Source: Desulfosarcina cetonica JCM 12296
GTDB lineage: Bacteria; Desulfobacterota; Desulfobacteria; Desulfobacterales; Desulfosarcinaceae
Length of the DNA: 47,083 nucleotides
Assembly (NCBI RefSeq): GCF_001311845.1
Contig: NZ_BBCC01000030.1
Coordinates: forward strand, 1-47,083
Reading direction: 5' to 3'
Positions within the stretch are counted from its first letter, which is position 1, and each line of letters starts with the position of its first letter. This document shows, piece after piece, positions 27,164 to 36,765 of the stretch. The notes below the pieces were generated by a model. It was given only the letters and a program-made list of their open reading frames with translations, searched no databases and had not been told where the DNA came from. Position numbers and translations under genes: made by a program.

Positions 27164-29099
27164 CCGTAAATGCCGGCAGCACGATCCGAGCGGCCTACCA
27201 GACCCTCTTCGACGCGGCCACCGCCCGGCAGGACGCCTTTGTCCGGAGCCGTCTGCCTAAGATTCATATCGGCATGGCCACTTGCGGTATCGCCTCCGGA
27301 GCCCTGGAAACCCAAGCGGCCTTCGAGACGGCCCTGGCCGAGCGGGGCGTTGCGGCCCATATCCACACCGTGGGTTGCATGGGCCACTGCTACGCCGAAC
27401 CGGTGGTGATTATCGACCATCCCGATTCGGGTTTCCCGCCGATTCTCTATCCCCAGGTAAACCCGGGCAAGGCCAGAATGCTGGTCGAACTTTTTCTGGA
27501 AGAAGGCGATCTGTGTTTCGAGCACATCATGGCGCGACCGTGGAAACCGAGAAGATTCCCTCGGTGTCCGGCCTCGCCCGTTTTAACCGCGAGAAACGGG
27601 TGATCATGAACCGCTGCGGGCGGATCGATCCCGAACAGATTCACGAGTATATCGCCGACGGTGGTTACCGCGGCGTGGTCGAGGCGCTATGCCAGCCGCC
27701 CGAGGCACTGATCGATTTGATCGAGGCTGCCGGCCTTCGGGGACGCGGCGGGGCCGGGTTTCCCACGGCCCGGAAATGGCGTTTCGCCCGGGTGGCTGCG
27801 GGAACGGACAAACGGATCGTCTGCAATGCCGATGAAGGCGATCCCGGTGCTTACATGGACCGCACCCTGCTGGAGAGCAACCCCCACCAGGTGATCGAGG
27901 GCATGCTCATCGCCGCCATTGCCGTGGGGGCCACGCGGGGGCTCTTTTACGTGCGTGCCGAATATCCCCTGGCGGTGCGTATGCTCACCCAGGCCGTCGA
28001 GCAGGCCCGTCAAAGTGGGGTGTTGGGGAAGAATATTCTGGGCAGCGGCATCGATTTCGACATCAACCTGTTCCAGGGGGCCGGCGTCTTTGTGTGCGGT
28101 GAAGAGACCGCCCTGATCCGCTCGGTGGAGGGCTATCGCGGCACGCCCCGGCATCGCCCGCCCTTTCCGGTGGAGCGCGGACTGGACGGACGCCCCACGG
28201 TGATCAACAACGTCAAGACCCTGGCTGCCGTGCCGCCCATCGTGGAGAATGGGGCCGACTGGTTCCGCGGCATCGGTACCGCCGACAGCCCGGGCACGGC
28301 GGTCTTTTCCGTGGTGGGAAACGTCGCCCAGCCGGGACTGGTGGAGGTTCCCATGGGGGTGACCCTGCGGGAACTGATTTTCGATATCTGCGGCGGCATT
28401 CCCAAAAAGAAAAAGTTCAAGGCGGTGCAGATCGGCGGGCCGTCGGGAGGCTTTCTGCCGGCCGACTTCCTGGATACAGCGGTGGATTTCGAAGCGCTGA
28501 CCCGTGCCGGCGCCATGATGGGGTCCGGCGGCATGGTGGTGATGGACGAGGATGCCTGCATGGTGGATGTCTCGCGCTATTTTCTCGAATTCACCCAGAA
28601 GGAGTCCTGCGGCAAGTGTACCTTCTGCCGCATCGGTACCCGTCATCTTTTGGATATACTGCGGCGGCTGACCCGCGGCGAAGGCCGCCAGGGGGACATC
28701 GATCAGCTGGAGACCCTCAGCCGGGCGATCAAAACCGGATCCCTGTGCAGCCTGGGCAGGACCGCGCCCAACCCGGTGCTCACATCCCTGGCCTATTTTC
28801 GCGACGAGTACGAGGCTCACGTCAACGAGAATCGCTGTCCGGCGTGCGTCTGCCGCGTGATGACCGCATTTTACATTGACCAGGAAAAGTGTGCCCTCGG
28901 CTGTGATACTTGCTATGGCCGCTGTCCGACGGATGCGATCTTTACCTCCAGCAACCGCAAGAAAGGCATCGATCAATCCCTTTGCGTCAAATGCGGCGAG
29001 TGTTCGGTGGCCTGCCCGGCGGTCTACGGCGCCGTGATCAAGATTTCACCGCCTCATCGGGTGCCGGTGATCGAGCGGCCACCGGAGAGTCGGTTTTGA
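27160..29099 (+). CDS. NuoF/HndC-like NADH:acceptor flavoprotein with thioredoxin-like and ferredoxin domains, one frameshift
   Basis: The restored product is 646 residues. Residues about 30-125 are a thioredoxin-like [2Fe-2S] domain (MATCGIASGA, HTVGCMGHCYAEP). The NuoF core follows with FMN/NADH motifs GLRGRGGAGFPTARKW, NADEGDPGAYMDR and CGEETALI, and the [4Fe-4S] site ESCGKCTFCRIG. The C-terminus has a two-cluster ferredoxin domain: one cluster is CVKCGECSVACP, the other has unusual spacing (CALGCDTCYGRCP). One G is missing at 27531-27532 (ATGGCGCG), after which the frame resumes as GATVETEKIPSV. This domain order is that of NADH-oxidising subunits of bifurcating or NADP-reducing hydrogenases. 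No NuoE, NuoG or hydrogenase subunit is nearby, so the partner is unknown. Confidence 0.88.
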
Positions 29100-29165
29100 T
29101 GGGGGCTTGTTTTGTTCAAAGACTTTTTTGAGATGCCCTGTAGCCGACGCGCTCAAAGATAACTG

Positions 29166-29405
29166 CTAATGTCCGGTATTTGGGAAACGATCCTTATTAT
29201 TCACCAGATACCCTGTACTTTTATGCTTCGGTGGCGAATCACCGAAGGTGTTTTCGCAAACGGACTCCATCCAGCGTTCGATTTGATCCCGGTATTGCTC
29301 CGGTCCAATCTCCATCCCGCAGTCCCTGCAGGCAACCGTGGCGGTGGCTCAACGCCCGTGTAGTTGGGCACGGCCCCCGCAGAAGATGCATTTTAGCGTC
29401 GGCAT
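29166..29405 (-). pseudogene. Zinc-ribbon protein broken by an in-frame TGA
   Basis: On the minus strand the reading starts MPTLKCIFCGGRAQLHGR, meets TGA at 29349-29351 (codon 19) and continues in the same frame as ATATVACRDCGMEIGPEQY to a TAG at 29166. The two knuckles CIFCGG and CRDCG would make a small zinc ribbon like Lar/restriction-alleviation proteins. The stop falls between the knuckles where no Cys is expected, so selenocysteine is unlikely. It is most simply a nonsense mutation in a decaying gene or a base error. Confidence 0.5.
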
Positions 29406-29606
29406 GAATTGACCTTTTATCTCTCTTGTTTTTGCAAAACGGCGAGAGGTGGCTGCGGTTCAATCGTTTCGCGTTGGGGGGCTTCCCTTGGCCCATTCAG
29501 ATGAACGAATGCATCATGGGTTGACTTGATCTTTTTTAGAGCGCAGGGCACGGGCAATTTCCTGGTTTTCGCGCTGTGCCGCGCGAGCACCAGTGGTAGG
29601 CGCACA

Positions 29607-30624
29607 TCACGTTCCAGTAAAAACCGTCTTTCGTTCAACCGATTTGCCTTGCTGAAGCCTGGCGAAGTTCGGCAGGGCATCCCGATTGGGGAGTTCGGGC
29701 TTGTGGCGGGCCATGATTTTTTCCAGCCATTTGAGATCGTCTTCAGCAATCGGCAGTCAGTAGATGCGCCCGCCCGCATAATAGGCTCCCAGCCCACCGG
29801 CCAGGGCGGGAAGGTAGGTTGGGACGGTATAAACGGTGTTGAGTCCGGTAAATCGAAGTTTTTCCGCATGGGATGCAAACAGTGTCTCCGCGCTTTTGAA
29901 GACCTCATTCACGTCCTTGGAATCGCCGACGCCGTGCAATCGTTCCACCTCATCGACAATCAGTACGATTTTTTTATCGGGTGCCGCACGTTCGCGGCGT
30001 ATGGTTTGAACTGCTTCCGCGACAAAGTCGCGCGCCTGCTTGACCAGTTTTTCCACCAACGCGGGTTTTTCTCTGGAGCTCGGCCTTGAAACTCGGATTG
30101 TGATGCAGCGATGCTTTCAGCTCTACGGCTCCGGCGGGAATCGCGATTTCGTCGAACCGAACATCGGATTCTAAAAACGACCAGACCCGTTCAAAGAATC
30201 CCTGACTGCCAGGCGCCTTGCCGATCCGCGCTTCGACCTTCTCGGAAAATGCGCCTAAAATTGCGATTAGAAAATCTGTGATTTCTATACGTTGGGTGAG
30301 CGTCAAATATTCGGATAAATCTGCATAAAATACTTCGCAACCGAAATCGTGCAGGATTTTCGCCAAACGCAGCAACTCTGTTGTTTTACCTGTCCCCCGG
30401 TTGCCGGTGAACAGATAGGCACCGGCGCTGGCGGAAAAATCGATGTGGGCGGCCAACTCCTGGACCGGGTCGCGTTGACCGGTTCCATGAATGTGCTCGA
30501 CATAGACACTTGAATCCAGGCTGTTTTCAACCAGATCCCGGACTCCGAAGTTTATCGGCCGATCCAAATCCAATGCGTTATAAAAGGTTTTGGCGCGGTC
30601 ACGAATGCTACTGGCATTTGTCAT
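29607..30624 (-). pseudogene. P-loop AAA-type ATPase, decayed
   Basis: The N-terminal part (216 codons from 30624) has MTNASSIRDRAKTFYNALD, a Walker A GNRGTGKT and ADLSEYLTL, typical of KAP/AAA-like ATPases of unknown role. Near 30075-30079 the frame shifts (an extra C in GCTCC). The next frame carries Walker B IVLIVDEVERL and PTYLPALAGGLGAYYAGGRIY. It meets TGA at 29757-29759, yet stays open and protein-like (LPIAEDDLKWLEKIMARH) to TGA 29607. The stretch 29420-29606 has further unaligned coding-like fragments. With two lesions and a broken zinc-ribbon neighbour, it is probably a true pseudogene, though base errors could contribute. Confidence 0.65.
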
Positions 30625-30673
30625 GGGGGATGCTCGATTCGGTGTATGGCGTCTTTATATCGACGCCATCTTT

Positions 30674-30866
30674 GACGGATTCGTAAAAAGCCCGAGATCA
30701 AGGCTTGCGAATCCCGAGGAATGAGGCGTACTTAGCGTACGCCGCAGTGACGAGGGATACGCGTAACGCCGATATCGGGCTTCTAAGGAAGTGACCCGAA
30801 ATTCGGGTCACTTCGTGAACACGGGTATTTCCCCATAAGGGGTAAACTGATTTTTACGAATCCGTC
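30674..30866 (+). repeat. Dispersed inverted-repeat element, copy 4, with nested insertion
   Basis: The left end and middle match the other copies, but the right end is split: GATATCGGGCTT stops at 30782 and the rest (TTTTTACGAATCCGTC) resumes at 30851. The 68-bp insert (30783-30850) contains a 27-bp palindrome, GAAGTGACCCGAA-A-TTCGGGTCACTTC, and a second weak hairpin (TTTCCCC/GGGGTAAA). It lies between the decayed ATPase and the biotin carrier gene. Confidence 0.88.
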
Positions 30867-30880
30867 ATATTAAAGCATAT

Positions 30881-31096
30881 TTATTCGATCATAACCATCA
30901 ATTGGTGAGTGGCGACTTGATCTCCGATATCAACCAAGATATCGGCAATTTTCCCGCTTACTGGCGTTACAATTGGATTTTCCATTTTCATGGCTTCAAG
31001 GAGAAGAAGCGTCTCTCCTTCAGCAACTTCCTGGTCTTTTTTCACTTTCAGTTTAACGATGGTTCCCGGCATTGGGGCGGTTATTTCTTTGCGCAT
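30881..31096 (-). CDS. Biotinyl carrier protein, single domain
   Basis: A 71-residue stand-alone biotin/lipoyl attachment domain. The biotinylation site is the Lys of LLEAMKMENPI (EAMKM), and the fold markers ITAPMPGTIVKLKV and GDQVATHQLMVMIE are intact. It carries CO2 on biotin between a biotin carboxylase and a carboxyltransferase, here most likely the MCC-type subunit at 35128. It is the last gene of the catabolic operon, about 120 bases after the acetoacetyl-CoA synthetase. It lacks the Pro/Ala-rich linker and N-terminal part of AccB, so it matches the small carriers of anaerobic acyl-CoA carboxylases. No biotin carboxylase gene is in the window. Confidence 0.92.
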   Translation of the reverse strand: MRKEITAPMPGTIVKLKVKKDQEVAEGETLLLLEAMKMENPIVTPVSGKIADILVDIGDQVATHQLMVMIE

Positions 31097-31218
31097 TCTG
31101 TTTTTCCCTTATTTTGAGGTTTGTGATCAACGGTTTTTTTTTCGGATGTACATCCGTATTGGTCCGTTGGCATTAAGCCGAGACGTTGATCCGCAAATGG
31201 ATGGTGGCGTGGATGCAT

Positions 31219-33171
31219 TCAATCTTGTTGCAGTTCCTTTATATCCGCATAAAATTCCAAAACCTCCGGATTTTTCAGCGCATCTTTGTTTCGCACGGTT
31301 TTGCCTTCGATGATTTTCTTGACGGCGATTTCCACTTTTTTCATGTTCAGCGTATAGGGGATCTCCGGGACGGCGATGATTTTTTCCGGGACATGCCGGG
31401 GCGATGCATGGGTACGGATTGTTTGCCGGATCCGCTTACAAATGTCATCATCGAGTGCATGCCCGTTGACCAGTTTGACGAACAAAATCACCCGAACGTC
31501 GTTTTTCCAATTTTGCCCCACGACCAAGGCGTCTTCGATTTCAGGCAACACCTCCACCTGACGATAGATTTCCGCCGTGCCGATCCGGACCCCACCGGGA
31601 TTGAGGGTCGCGTCGGAGCGCCCATAAATCACCACACCGCCCCGGTCGTTGATCTGAATGTAATCCCCATGGCGCCAGATGCCGGGATAAACATCAAAAT
31701 AGGCCGAATGATACTTTTTGCCGTCCGGGTCATCCCAGAAATAGATGGGCATGGAAGGCGATGGCGCGGTGCAGACCAGCTCCCCTTGCCGGCCTATCAC
31801 CGGTTGACCATCGCTGTCGTATGCCTCGACCTTCATTCCCAATCCGCGGCACTGCAGTTCGCCGGCATAGACCGGGCCGATGGGGTTGCCCAGGGCAAAA
31901 CAGCCATTGATGTCCGTTCCGCCGGAGATGGATGCCAGTTGCAGGTCCTTTTTGATATCGCGGTAAACGAAATCAAATCCTTCGATGGAAAGGGGGGAAC
32001 CGGTTGACAGAAGGGCACGCAGAGGTGAAAGATCAAACTGCTCAGCGGGTTTCAACCCGGTTCCGGCAAGGGCCGACAGATAGCCGGCGCTGGTGCCGAA
32101 AACGGTGATTTTTTCCGCTTCGGCCATCCTCCACAGGATTTCGGGACCGGGGTAAAAGGGATTGCCATCGTAAAGCACCAGGGTGGCGCCGACGGACAGG
32201 GCGCAGGTGAGCCAGTTCCACATCATCCAACCACATGTCGTGAAATAGAAGATGGTGTCCTCCCGCTTCAGGTCCGTGTGCAGCAAATGCTCTTTCATCT
32301 GCTGCAGTAAGATGCCGCCGGCGCTTTGGACCATGCATTTGGGAAGTCCGGTCGTACCGGAAGAGTACATGATGTACAGGGGGTGGTCGAAGGGCAGCTG
32401 TGCAAACTCCAGGGGCGGAGGGTTTTTTACTTTGAAATCCTTGAATTGAATACCATTAGAGATCCTGCTCAGGTCCGGCTCCTCCCGGGCGTAGGGGACA
32501 ACAACGACCTTTTCCACTGAATCGATTTGTTCGAGGATTTTTTCCACACGATCCAGGCTATTGATACGCTTGCCCTTGAACCAATAGCCGTCTGCGGTGA
32601 ACAGGACCCGGGGTTTGATCTGGCCAAATCGATCGAGGACGCCTTTGATGCCGAAGTCGGGCGAGCAGGACGACCAGGCGGCGCCCAGGCTGGTGGCGGC
32701 CAGCATGGCGATGATGGTTTCGGGCAGGTTGGGCATGAAGCCGACGACCCGGTCACCGGTCGTCACCCCCAACGATTGGAGGGCCGCAGCGACAGCGCTG
32801 ACCTCGGTAAACAGTGCATGGTACGATAGCTCACGGCGAATGCGATCTTCACCGTAAAAAATGACGGCGGTTTGCTTATCCCGAAAGCGCAGCAGGTTCT
32901 CGGCAAAGTTGAGTCTTGCCCCGGAAAACCACTTGGCACCGGGCATTTTCTTTTCATTATCGATGATCGCGGTGGGTTGTGTCGATGCGATGACATTACC
33001 AAAGGCCCACATTTCCTGCCAGAATTCGGCAATGTTCGTCACCGACCACTGCCACAGGTCCTTGTAATCGTTGATGTGTTGATCGTATTCTTGGTTGATG
33101 CCGTGGATAAATGCGGTCATGTTGGCGTGTTGGACCCGCTCTTGAGACGGTTCCCACAGAAGTTTTGCCAT
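31219..33171 (-). CDS. Acetoacetyl-CoA synthetase
   Basis: A 650-residue AMP-forming ligase that activates acetoacetate to acetoacetyl-CoA. The length and N-terminus (AKLLWEPSQERVQHANMTAF) match acetoacetate-CoA ligase. The P-loop-like motif is MYSSGTTGLPK; further motifs are SGGTDINGCF, GELVC, the hinge YGRSDATLNPGGVRIG and the C-terminal Lys region NMKKVEIAVKKII. It would recover the acetoacetate made by the HMG-CoA lyase of the same operon. The chosen ATG follows GAGGTG; upstream in-frame codons are unsupported. Intact, with no frame lesion. Confidence 0.92.
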   Translation of the reverse strand: MAKLLWEPSQERVQHANMTAFIHGINQEYDQHINDYKDLWQWSVTNIAEFWQEMWAFGNVIASTQPTAIIDNEKKMPGAKWFSGARLNFAENLLRFRDKQTAVIFYGEDRIRRELSYHALFTEVSAVAAALQSLGVTTGDRVVGFMPNLPETIIAMLAATSLGAAWSSCSPDFGIKGVLDRFGQIKPRVLFTADGYWFKGKRINSLDRVEKILEQIDSVEKVVVVPYAREEPDLSRISNGIQFKDFKVKNPPPLEFAQLPFDHPLYIMYSSGTTGLPKCMVQSAGGILLQQMKEHLLHTDLKREDTIFYFTTCGWMMWNWLTCALSVGATLVLYDGNPFYPGPEILWRMAEAEKITVFGTSAGYLSALAGTGLKPAEQFDLSPLRALLSTGSPLSIEGFDFVYRDIKKDLQLASISGGTDINGCFALGNPIGPVYAGELQCRGLGMKVEAYDSDGQPVIGRQGELVCTAPSPSMPIYFWDDPDGKKYHSAYFDVYPGIWRHGDYIQINDRGGVVIYGRSDATLNPGGVRIGTAEIYRQVEVLPEIEDALVVGQNWKNDVRVILFVKLVNGHALDDDICKRIRQTIRTHASPRHVPEKIIAVPEIPYTLNMKKVEIAVKKIIEGKTVRNKDALKNPEVLEFYADIKELQQD

Positions 33172-33216
33172 TTTACACCTCTTTTTTCGTCTCCAAAGGT
33201 GAGCCAATGCGGTTAA

Positions 33217-33855
33217 TTATTGATTGTATAGAACCGCCAGGATGGTTGCCGTGTCGGATTTGGCGGTGAGCCAGTGGGGAGTGGTGGATGAGTAATACAC
33301 GCTGTCCCCGGGTGACAATTCATGACGCTCGGAACCGATTTCCAATACCACCGTCCCCTGAAGCACATAGATAAATTCCTCACCATCGTGTTGCGATGTC
33401 TCTTTCTGGGCGCTTTCGGTCAATTTGACAAGCAGTGGCTCCATGTGGCGTCCTTTGACTTCTGCCGCCAGCCCTTTGTAAATGTATAATTGCTGCTGCC
33501 CACCTTGGGCTGTGGAGCGGGAAATGGTTTTTTGTTCCCCCATCCGCATGATGGCATAGGGTTTGTCTCCCTCTCCGGAAATGAGACCGCCGATGGCAGC
33601 CTCCAGGGCTTTGGATAGTTTCATTACCGTACCCAATTGAGGCATGACCTCCCGGGTCTCGATCTTGGATAACAATTCGGTGGTGAACCCCGTTATTTTG
33701 GATAGTTCTTCGATGGAAAATCCCTTTTCCTTGCGCAACGCCTGAATCCGGTCACCGATTCCTGAAACGCCGGTCGGATCCGATGCTGGAATCTCTCCGG
33801 TCAGTTCTTCGAAGTAATCGACATTGATATGGGGCAGGGACGCTTTTGTATCCAT
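33217..33855 (-). CDS. XRE-family transcriptional regulator with cupin domain
   Basis: A 212-residue protein: an acidic N-terminal extension, a helix-turn-helix (about residues 33-90, IQALRKEKGFSIEELSKITG then LLSKIETREVMP) and a C-terminal cupin barrel (HDGEEFIYVLQGTVVLEIG, ELSPGDSVYYSSTTPHWL). Such HTH-cupin regulators bind a small ligand in the cupin and control catabolic or amino-acid genes. Its place inside the acyl-CoA operon, between HMG-CoA lyase and acetoacetyl-CoA synthetase, suggests it regulates this operon and senses a CoA or acid intermediate; that is inference. GGGAGAG precedes the ATG. Confidence 0.9.
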   Translation of the reverse strand: MDTKASLPHINVDYFEELTGEIPASDPTGVSGIGDRIQALRKEKGFSIEELSKITGFTTELLSKIETREVMPQLGTVMKLSKALEAAIGGLISGEGDKPYAIMRMGEQKTISRSTAQGGQQQLYIYKGLAAEVKGRHMEPLLVKLTESAQKETSQHDGEEFIYVLQGTVVLEIGSERHELSPGDSVYYSSTTPHWLTAKSDTATILAVLYNQ

Positions 33856-33922
33856 TTTTCTCTCCCTTCTTGTACGCCATGATAGGCCTTGCCATGGCCG
33901 GCAAAGATATAAAAACAAACAA

Positions 33923-35088
33923 TTACGGACGGTACTGCTCGGGCAGGATCGCCTTTTCTCCCCAATCGCCGGGAATGGGCTGGCCGGGTGCCTCGCCAAG
34001 CGCTTCTTTGCGTTTGGCCAGACCCGGACGGGCAAATTTCATATGCCCCTCTTTCAGGGTCCGTCCATTGATGGTCACCTCGCTTCTCAGGCGCTGGCCC
34101 ACGGTACGTTCCAGTTGGCGGCCCAGCCACAGCACGCGGTCGACATCATAGCCATGCGCGATTCCCATTTCGTCAATCTGCACCAGTAAATCTTCAAGGC
34201 AGATCAGACCCACATAGCGCGGATCTTCGTAATAATAGTCGCCTGTCCCGGGTACCGGGCAGTCGTCCAGAAAATTGGCCGGCTGGCGCCCAGGCCGCCC
34301 AGGGTGCCCTCAAAATGAGAAATTCCCGCCTGCATGGCAGCCAATGCCGACGCCGACGCCATGCGTTTGGTCTCGTGAAAGTGGGCGATGTGCAGGGATG
34401 GATCCGGGATCTCATCCAGAACCATGGAAAAATAGCGATACACCTCCGGGGCCGATGCGCTACCGTCATGGTCGGCATGTTCGATGTCGGTGGCACCGAT
34501 TTCCAGCCAGCGTTTGGTAAACTCCACCGCATCCTTGAGTTCCGTTGCCCCGGCGATGGGGCTGCCCCAGATGGTGCTTACCGTACCGCACATTTTCAGC
34601 CCGGCATCGCGGCATTTTTGAATGGCCCGTTCGCACTCCTTCCAGTAGTCGGGCAAGGTGGTGCCGGAATTGGCGAAGTGATGTTCCTCCTCGGTGGACA
34701 CCATCATCAGGCAGCGATCCGGTCCCACGCCTCTTTGGGCCAGTTCAATGGCCCGGTCCACGGCCGGTTCACGGATGGTCACGGCGGTGATGGTCAGGTC
34801 ATCATAGTTGATTCCTCTTTTCCCGCAGCGGGCCTTGAACCGGTCGCTGCGAAGGTGTGCCAGCACCTGTTCGGCGTCGCTGAACTGGGGCATCAGATAC
34901 GAATTGCCCAGGTTGGTCACCTCGATGTTGCGGCAGCCGGCGAAGATCATATTCTCGGCATAGAAGATCTTGGCCCGCGTGGAGATGAATTTTTCCAGGT
35001 GCTGGAACCCGTCCCGAACGGTGATGTCGCCCAGGGTCACTTTTTTCGGCATCCGCGGGAAGATTTTCCAATAATCATATTCGGTCAT
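33923..35088 (-). CDS. HMG-CoA lyase-like protein, one frameshift
   Basis: The restored product is 388 residues of the DRE-TIM/HMGL-like aldolase family. The barrel starts with VTLGDITVRDGFQ, whose Arg-Asp pair is catalytic, and includes GCRNIEVTNLG, STIWGSPI, the metal site HADHDG-SAS and HFHETKRM, and a loop FEGTLGGLGASP. One C is missing at about 34281-34284 (AGCCGG, probably AGCCCGG); the restored frame reads SPANFLDDCPVPGTGDYYYED and on to a good C-terminus. It would cleave 3-hydroxy-3-methylglutaryl-CoA to acetyl-CoA and acetoacetate, fitting its neighbours. It is longer than typical lyases by a C-terminal extension. AAGGAG precedes the ATG. Confidence 0.82.
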
Positions 35089-35127
35089 GGTGAACTCCTT
35101 CCTTTACTCGTGTTGATGGGGTACGCT

Positions 35128-36717
35128 TTAAAATCGGACATTCCCGAAGGACGGCTCCCCGATGGGCTTGAGCAGGCTCACCTCAAAGGCCATGCCGAGC
35201 CAATCGCGAATTTCGGAAAACTTGAGTACGCGGTCCGTGAGCAGCCTGGAGCCGCAGAAAAAGGGATGGGCTTCGCCATCGTATTTCTCGATCATTTTCT
35301 GGCTGAAGGCCTGCTTCTCTTCCACCGTCATGGGCTTGCCCTTGGCTTCCCTTTTTTTCTCTTCAATGGAGAGCAGCACGCCGGCGGCGCTTCTGCCGCT
35401 CATCACACCGGTGCGGGCACGCATGGTGCTGAAGAGGAAATGGGGGCGGTAGGCCCGGCCGCACATGCCGTAGTTCGCCGCCCCGTTGTCCGGCCCGATG
35501 ACCAGCTGGATTCGGGGCACCTGAGCGCAGGCCACGGTTCGAACCATGTCGGATCCGTACTTGCCGATTCCCTGATGTTCCGATTCGGAGCCCACCATGT
35601 AGCCGGGGGCACTTTGAATGAACAAGAGCGGCGTCTTTTCCTGGGAGCAGCGCACCACCACTCGGCGGCTTTGCGGGCCGCTTCGGCAAAGATGATGCCC
35701 ACCGAATTGGAGGCCACCACGCCCACGGGAATCCCCTTGATGCGGATCTTTCCGGTCAGGATGTTGTCCCCGTGGCCCGGGGCATAGGATTTTTTGTATT
35801 CGATAAAATAGGAATCATCGGCGATGGCATTGATGATGCCCCGACCATCGATTCCCTGATGAACCTGGCGCGGCATCAGGTCATAGATGGCTTCGGGGGG
35901 CGAGGTGGGCTGCGCTTCGGCGTACCGGTGGGAATGAAGTTTTTGTGGTACTTCCAGGGCCAGGATTTCTCTTACGCGATTGATCGCTTCGTCCTGGTTG
36001 GCGCAAAATGGTCCGCCCCGCCGGATACTTGGGTATGCACCCGGGCCCCGCCGAGATCTTCGGCGGAGATGACTTCCCCGGTGGCCATCTTCACCAAGGC
36101 GGACCGCCCAGAAAAGAGTAGGACATCTTATCGATCATGATCGACTGGCAGGCCATGAAGACGATGTAGGCGCCGCCGGCCGTGTTGCCGCCGGTGCTCA
36201 TGGTGATCTGTTTCAGCCCCATGGCGGACATCCTGGCCATGTTGTAAAACATGGAACCAAAATGACCGTCATCGGGGAAAACGTCAACCTGCATGGGCAA
36301 AAAGGCCCCGGCCGAGTCGGCGATATAGACGCAGTTCAGCCCGCATCGTTCGGCGATGGCCTGGGCGCGCATGTGCTTCTTTAGCGTGATGGGCAAATAG
36401 GCGCCGGCCTTGACCCGGGAATCATTGGCGAAAATCATGGTCCAGTTGCCGTTGATTTTTCCGATGCCCGTGACCACGCCGCCGCAGGGGACATCATCGA
36501 TCCCATCGGAATAATTCACCCCGAAACCGGCAATCTGCCCCAGCTCGAAAAACAGGCTGCCCGGGTCGATCAACTGCTGGATCAGGTCGCGAACCGGTTT
36601 TTTGCCCTGTTTGGCCAGACGGTCGACGGCTTTTTGCCCGCCCGGCCAGGTGGCCGCATGCACCCGTTCGTCCAGTTTCTTTTCTTCGTTTTCCCAAAAG
36701 ATCCGATTTTCTGTCAT
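35128..36717 (-). CDS. Acyl-CoA carboxylase carboxyltransferase, methylcrotonyl-CoA type, three frameshifts
   Basis: Full reading gives about 530 residues of the biotin-dependent carboxyltransferase family. The N-half has [24 protein letters not shown] and [11 protein letters not shown], closest to the MCC beta subunit; the C-half has [12 protein letters not shown] and [12 protein letters not shown]. Three single-base losses break it: about 36099-36102 (GTCCGCCTTG), 36005-36008 (a T run on the minus strand) and about 35656-35660 (GAGTGGTGG). Restoring each base gives continuous family sequence. It would carboxylate 3-methylcrotonyl-CoA using the small biotin carrier. The start at 36717 follows AAGGA; an ATG at 36762 after GAGGAG is an alternative that adds 15 residues. 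Confidence 0.85.
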
Positions 36718-36765
36718 CGTTGGTCCTTTTTGCCCTGAACTGGCCGTGTTTTGCATCAACATGGT

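Noticed and set aside
29349..29351. Selenocysteine in the zinc-ribbon ORF
   Set aside because: The TGA is not at a zinc-binding position, no hairpin at SECIS distance was seen, and the neighbouring ATPase gene is also decayed.
29757..29759. Selenocysteine in the AAA ATPase
   Set aside because: AAA ATPases of this type have no redox Cys expected at this point, and the gene has another lesion upstream.
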